Assembly: GCA_023435265.1 (NCBI GenBank)
Contig: JAEYRZ010000027.1
Span: 1 to 19,686 of the forward strand
Reading direction: 5' to 3'
DNA from: Pseudomonadota bacterium
Lineage (GTDB): Bacteria > Desulfobacterota > Desulfobacteria > Desulfobacterales > Desulfosarcinaceae
DNA length: 19,686 nt
Part shown: positions 16,239-19,686 of the stretch, piece after piece
Layout of the letters: each line of letters starts with the position of its first letter
Numbering within the stretch: the first letter of the stretch is position 1
The notes under the pieces: generated by a model
What the model saw: the letters and a program-made list of their open reading frames with translations, nothing else
Told to the model about the DNA's origin: nothing
Database searches by the model: none
Translations under genes and position numbers: made by a program

Positions 16239-16646
16239 ATGTTCGCCAATACGCAGATGATGGGCATGGATACCGCTTTTCCGGACGTCTGTCTGACCCC
16301 TGCGCCGCCTTCGCCCGCACCGGTACCGATTCCGTACCCCAATATCGCCATGGGTCCGACGGCCAATCCGGCGACCGCCAGCCGCAAGGTCTTCATCAAC
16401 ATGATGCCCATGCATACCTTGCGCACCGAAGTGCCGCTGACCAACGGCGACAATGCGGGGGTGAACATGGGGGTCGCGTCCGGCCGTGTCATGGGGCCGA
16501 GCCGCCATCTTACGGGCGCCTTCACCGTACTTGTGGAAGGCATGCCGGCCTCGCGCCTGACCAGTACCAGCCTGCAGAACGGGACCAACGCGCCGGGCAT
16601 GCGCCTGGTGCCCAGCCAGACCCAGGTCCTGCTGCTCGCGCCTTGA
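16239..16646 (+). CDS. DUF4150 (PAAR-like) spike-tip protein
   Basis: The 135-aa protein starts MFANTQMMGMDTAFPDVC and has PIPYPNIAMGPTA, LTNGDNAGVNMGVASGRVMG and FTVLVEGMPASRLTSTSLQN. These are the marks of the DUF4150 PAAR-like family, in which the small domain caps the VgrG spike. In many DUF4150 proteins a C-terminal toxin domain follows. Here the protein ends right after the PAAR-like core (SQTQVLLLAP), so it is a bare tip and any effector must bind separately. AAGGAA 5 bases before the ATG supports the start, 32 bp after the DUF3540 gene. It is the last gene of the + strand module; the next gene is convergent. The 67-bp gap between them has only short, weak hairpins and no clear terminator. 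Confidence 0.92.
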   Translation: MFANTQMMGMDTAFPDVCLTPAPPSPAPVPIPYPNIAMGPTANPATASRKVFINMMPMHTLRTEVPLTNGDNAGVNMGVASGRVMGPSRHLTGAFTVLVEGMPASRLTSTSLQNGTNAPGMRLVPSQTQVLLLAP

Positions 16647-16713
16647 GCAAATGACCCTCCTGCCGCCGCGCAGGCCGGGAGTGCATGGTCAGGCTGAGTC
16701 TTTCGGCAGCCGG

Positions 16714-17820
16714 TTAGAAGACATGGCGCCATAACTCGCGTCCGCTCGCGGCATCAATGCCGATTAACCCTTCGGGCTCGAAGACGATCAGCATCACGTC
16801 ACCGTTCTTTTTTATTCGGATCCGGCTCTGGACAAAGAAGTCGGAAGAAAAAGGTTTTTTCTGCCGTAACGCCAGGCCGGGGAAGAGCTGCGCCTGGGCC
16901 AGGGACCACCTGATCCTGCCGTTGCCGCCGATGCAGGTCAGGCGCCGGTCCGCATCCGGCGTCGTCTCTTCCTGGTGCAGAATCACCGCCTGGTCATCGT
17001 CCTGGTAAACCAGGATGCCTTCCCAGAAGTACTGTGCGGGCGCAATCGCTTCGGCGGCCGCATTGAAATGGCGGGCAAAGTAGGACAGATCGCCGAACGC
17101 ACGCTCCGGTATGCTCGTTTCGTACAAGCGCCAATCGCCGCCCGCGATACGCCAGAGCCGCCGTCGCGGGCCGCCCTCAGGGTCGGCGAGGGCAAAACGG
17201 TCGATCGTTCCTTTCTGCGGCGCAAGCAGTGCTGCGAGGTCTGCGGCTTTGGAGCCTGAGGCGAGATCGATGACCATATTCCGGTCGTCTTCCGTCGTAA
17301 TGGAAAGATAATATGGCGGATGCGGATGCAGTCGTTGTCGGCGGATCGATATGCCGGGTCCTGCGAAATGGGCATAGAATTGGGTGCTGTCGATCAGGCG
17401 CTCCCCATCGCGAAGCCGAAAAGCCATCGCGCGCACGGGAAGCCGATCAGGGTCTGTACTGATCTCCCAGAGATTGTCCCCGGCCAGCAGCAGTACGGCA
17501 GGGGGTGGAAGCTGTTCGTACTTGACCGTTTTGCGTGCCAGGATTCTGCGGTTCAGCGGATCGTACCGGTAAAGGTGCGTCTTGCAGAAGATTCCTTTCC
17601 TGCCTTGAACCTGCCGGCCGGCGCTTTGATACTTGGAGAAAAAGGACCACGACCCGTCGGTCAGGATACACAGGATGCCCGCTCCGTCCGTGCCCGGGAG
17701 ATAAACGGCATCCACCAACCGGCCCACAATACGGTTTTTGAGCAGCATGGGGATTCCCTCATAGAGTGCCGCGGCCAGGACACTACACACGGCAGCCGCA
17801 ATCAGGATTTTTTTGGTCAT
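16714..17820 (-). CDS. Membrane-anchored protein with PQQ-like beta-propeller character
   Basis: The 368-aa protein starts MTKKILIAAAVCSVLAAALY, an N-terminal positive charge followed by a hydrophobic segment (residues 4-20), so it is probably anchored in the inner membrane with the rest in the periplasm. The Cys at 12 lies in AAVC, which is not a good lipobox. The rest is strand-rich and ends GLIGIDAASGRELWRHVF, which resembles a PQQ-like/WD blade; RLTCIGGNGRIRWSL just before may be another. I see no catalytic motif and cannot name the family. It lies between the DUF4150 gene (convergent) and the 258-aa gene (divergent, 146 bp away). Linkage to the T6SS is by position only. It could be a periplasmic sensor or protein-binding factor, or an unrelated insertion. 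The ribosome binding site is weak. Confidence 0.72.
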   Translation of the reverse strand: MTKKILIAAAVCSVLAAALYEGIPMLLKNRIVGRLVDAVYLPGTDGAGILCILTDGSWSFFSKYQSAGRQVQGRKGIFCKTHLYRYDPLNRRILARKTVKYEQLPPPAVLLLAGDNLWEISTDPDRLPVRAMAFRLRDGERLIDSTQFYAHFAGPGISIRRQRLHPHPPYYLSITTEDDRNMVIDLASGSKAADLAALLAPQKGTIDRFALADPEGGPRRRLWRIAGGDWRLYETSIPERAFGDLSYFARHFNAAAEAIAPAQYFWEGILVYQDDDQAVILHQEETTPDADRRLTCIGGNGRIRWSLAQAQLFPGLALRQKKPFSSDFFVQSRIRIKKNGDVMLIVFEPEGLIGIDAASGRELWRHVF

Positions 17821-17892
17821 TTTCAGGTTCCGGAGATGCTTTTCGACGGCCGCACCTTCCTAACGCACCGATCCGAGGGTTGTCAAACAGGC

Positions 17893-17930
17893 CCGGTTTG
17901 ATGTTGACCTTGGAACCGGCTAAGCATACA
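17893..17930 (+). promoter_or_regulatory. Candidate promoter/operator in the divergent intergenic region
   Basis: The 146 bp between two divergent genes (17821-17966) should hold promoters for both. CCGGTT (17893-17898) and AACCGG (17914-17919) are perfect inverted repeats flanking TTGACC (17904-17909), a good -35-like hexamer pointing at the + strand gene. The best -10-like match, CATACA (17925-17930), is weak and its spacing of 15 bp is short. A repressor overlapping a promoter would look like this, but it is a guess. Confidence 0.3.
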
Positions 17931-17966
17931 GAAACCGAAGCCGTTTAGAAACAAAGGAGAGTCGCC

Positions 17967-18743
17967 ATGCCGTCGATCTGGCTCAGCGCGTTGGAAAAGG
18001 ATGAAGGCGCCGTTCAGAAGCTCATGGCGCGGATGAAGAAATATGGTTTGGCGCTCAAGGGGCATTTCTGGGCCAACGATAATTCCAAAATGGCGTGGTA
18101 CGAAGCGCTTTCCGAATTGCGCTCGAAAGAAATCGGCGCCTGGGCCATTGCGGGCGGCCGCCAGCAGTTCCTGAACGACGACCTGCGCTACGGTCTTTCG
18201 ATGCTGGCGCTGAGTATGTGCGGCGAACGCGGCGCGGCCTTTCCGATCATCCTGCTGCAGAACGGCGGCGCGCCGCTCGCGGCCGACGATCTGCCCACAC
18301 CGCTTCAGTCCGCCGTTATTATGCCGGCCGATTCCGAAGGCACGCCGGCCAAGCTCATCGCCCGACTGCACGCTAAACCAGCCGCGCCGCCGGTCCATTA
18401 TACGATCCGCATGGCCGGCAACCCGCATGTCGGACAATGGCTGGAAATCCGCCCTCAAGGCGATCCCTGGCCGGGCATCATCTTCGGCCTGGACCAGGGT
18501 GAAATCCTTTTTCAGGCCGTCGGGCCGGCCGGTGCGTTGCCGGCCAGATCCGTACTCGAACATCCGATGCAGGGCATTCGGCTCGAATACGAAGGAACGC
18601 TGTTCAGCGCATGGGCCGTGCGCAATGAAATTTCAAAAGCCGACGCTTATTTCGTCAAAATCGACGGTGCACCCGCCACCCTGCTCTTCGGTCCCTTCCC
18701 GGAGAACGATCAGGCGGATTTATTCAAATTCCACCTCAAGTAA
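17967..18743 (+). CDS. Unknown protein; N-terminal half laid out like a TIR-type alpha/beta domain
   Basis: The 258-aa protein has no signal peptide and no membrane segment. I do not recognise a named family. Residues 1 to about 110 have a strand-helix-strand order like TIR domains: IWLSALEKDEGAVQKLM, then YGLALKGHFWANDNSKMAWY, EIGAWAIAGGRQQF, RYGLSMLALSMCGER and AFPIILLQNGG. I see no clear Glu at the usual TIR NADase position, so an enzyme activity is not supported. Residues about 140-258 look beta-rich (HYTIRMAGNPHVGQWLEI, IIFGLDQGEILFQAVGP, IRLEYEGTLFSAWAV). AGGAG (17955-17959) 7 bases before the ATG is a strong ribosome binding site. It lies between a divergent beta-propeller-like gene and a convergent TssC-like gene, which suggests a T6SS accessory role. 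The fold statement is by eye. Confidence 0.78.
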   Translation: MPSIWLSALEKDEGAVQKLMARMKKYGLALKGHFWANDNSKMAWYEALSELRSKEIGAWAIAGGRQQFLNDDLRYGLSMLALSMCGERGAAFPIILLQNGGAPLAADDLPTPLQSAVIMPADSEGTPAKLIARLHAKPAAPPVHYTIRMAGNPHVGQWLEIRPQGDPWPGIIFGLDQGEILFQAVGPAGALPARSVLEHPMQGIRLEYEGTLFSAWAVRNEISKADAYFVKIDGAPATLLFGPFPENDQADLFKFHLK

Positions 18744-18968
18744 GTTTCCGACCGGCCTGTGTTTTGGTGTGCCGACGTTCGAACGTTGCTCATCAGCGGA
18801 ACGAGGGCCACTATTTGAAAATGCGGTTGTCTGGAAATCTCCGGTTTGGTTCGATGCCCCGGCACACCGGTGCGCCAAGGCAATCCAAGGTACTTGAGCA
18901 TTTCAGATATCCGCAAAAGACTCTCCGAAACAGTATGATAACATGGCCCATGCGATCCGTAAGCTGAC
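18744..18968. other. Convergent intergenic region with palindromes
   Basis: These 225 bp separate two convergent genes and hold no convincing gene. They contain the perfect 12-bp palindrome ACGTTCGAACGT (18775-18786). A 16-bp near-palindrome with core CACCGGTG lies at 18861-18876. An 8-bp inverted pair, GGTGTGCC (18766-18773) and GGCACACC (18861-18868), lies about 88 bp apart. I see no T-tract terminator. A decayed repeat element is possible. Confidence 0.4.
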
Positions 18969-19686
18969 TTACCAGTGGATCTCCATTTCGATCGGCGCTT
19001 CCCCCTGTAGAACATGCGCCGCAGGGGTGACGGCGATCCGCACCGGCAGGCGTCCTTCTTCGTTCGGCGCTCGCACCGCCACGTGGACCTCGGCCAGCCC
19101 CGGCGGCCGGCTCCGTTCGCTGAAGACTTGAAACGCAAGACGCAACTGGAACTCGAGATCGGCCGCAGTTCCGTCGACCGGTAAATGTTCCCGGCACCAC
19201 CCCAAAAACTGCGCCACCTGACTGACCAGGAGCTGGTGGTTCAGGCTGCCGCCGGCCAGCGTCACCGCACTGCTGCAAAAGGCCCGGTCGCGTCCGGTCT
19301 CCGTGGAGAGCGGCGTCAGTCCGATCTTTAACAGTTGTCTGCGGCGTTCCGCGTCCGGGCAGAATTCAACCACCAGGGGCGGCGTTCGATCCCCGGACGT
19401 CAGTGCCAGATCTTGTAGCTGGAACGTACCGCGTTCCGTAAAACGGGTCGGCCAGCCGGTGCGGCAGACGCTCTGGGCGATCAGGGCGGCGATCCCCCAG
19501 ACCGGGGCGATCCACGGCGGCGTGGATTCCGTCAATGAGGCTTTGCGTAATGGATTTTGCGGACCGTACGGATAGCGCACCAGGAAGCGGTTGCAGGCCA
19601 GGGACAGCCAAGGGCTTTGCGGAGACTGGCGCAGCGTCCGGAACTTGGCATAGGCGGCGCCGTCCAGGTGGCTGGGGAGATAGGGC
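18969..19686 (-). CDS. Diverged TssC-like (sheath large subunit) protein, partial at right edge
   Basis: The minus-strand frame is open from the right edge to the TAA at 18969-18971, giving 238 C-terminal residues; the start lies beyond the window. It aligns with TssC along its length. LACNRFLVRYPYGPQN answers to TssC LPRFLLRLPYGPDT. PVWGIAALIAQSVCRTGWPT answers to the TssC stretch ending DSFAKYRWCTNI. FQLQDLAL answers to VEDLPLHQF, and LNHQLLVSQVAQFLGWCREH to MPYMFVANRLAHYLKVIQRE. The TssC hallmark LISERREFELAEEGFIGL is reduced to EFCPDAERRRQLLKIGL. The protein ends EAPIEMEIHW, where TssC has the final handshake strand region. This points to a paralogue with a changed role, such as a sheath cap, an assembly factor or a second-sheath subunit, or to a decaying copy; the open frame argues against decay. 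An internal GTG at 19580 is not the start. Confidence 0.75.
   Translation of the reverse strand, partial: PYLPSHLDGAAYAKFRTLRQSPQSPWLSLACNRFLVRYPYGPQNPLRKASLTESTPPWIAPVWGIAALIAQSVCRTGWPTRFTERGTFQLQDLALTSGDRTPPLVVEFCPDAERRRQLLKIGLTPLSTETGRDRAFCSSAVTLAGGSLNHQLLVSQVAQFLGWCREHLPVDGTAADLEFQLRLAFQVFSERSRPPGLAEVHVAVRAPNEEGRLPVRIAVTPAAHVLQGEAPIEMEIHW

Overview
The window is a type VI secretion system (T6SS) locus on a GC-rich chromosome. The core proteins, the deltaproteobacterial style of the genes and the CACAGAG-type intergenic repeats suggest a member of the Desulfobacterota (for example a Desulfosarcina-like sulfate reducer). That assignment is inference from sequence style, not from a search.

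Left part (1-9391): the conserved secretion machine, all on the + strand. It holds the 3' end of tssA, then tssB and tssC (contractile sheath), hcp (inner tube), tssE, tssF and tssG (baseplate) and tssH/clpV (sheath-recycling AAA+ ATPase). tssJ, tssK, tssL and tssM are not in the window and may lie to the left. Two structures interrupt the block. A strong GC-rich hairpin sits between hcp and tssE. About 400 bp of repeat DNA, with two large inverted repeats and a pair of 24-bp direct repeats, sits between tssE and tssF.

Middle part (9536-16646): a tip and cargo-loading module on the + strand. It holds vgrG (spike), a DUF2169 adaptor fused to a long pentapeptide-repeat domain, a second pentapeptide-repeat protein, a DUF3540 protein and a DUF4150 (PAAR-like) spike-tip protein. 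The last four genes are tightly packed: one 22-bp overlap, one 4-bp ATGA overlap and a 32-bp gap. The set looks like one loading unit for VgrG, but no gene encodes a recognisable toxin domain.

Right part (16714-19686): three less conventional genes. One is a minus-strand membrane-anchored protein with PQQ-like (beta-propeller) character. The second is a + strand 258-aa protein of unknown function whose N-terminal half is laid out like a TIR-type alpha/beta domain. The third, on the minus strand and running off the right edge, encodes a diverged paralogue of the TssC sheath subunit. The TssC-like gene and the 258-aa protein are the most promising places to look for something undescribed.
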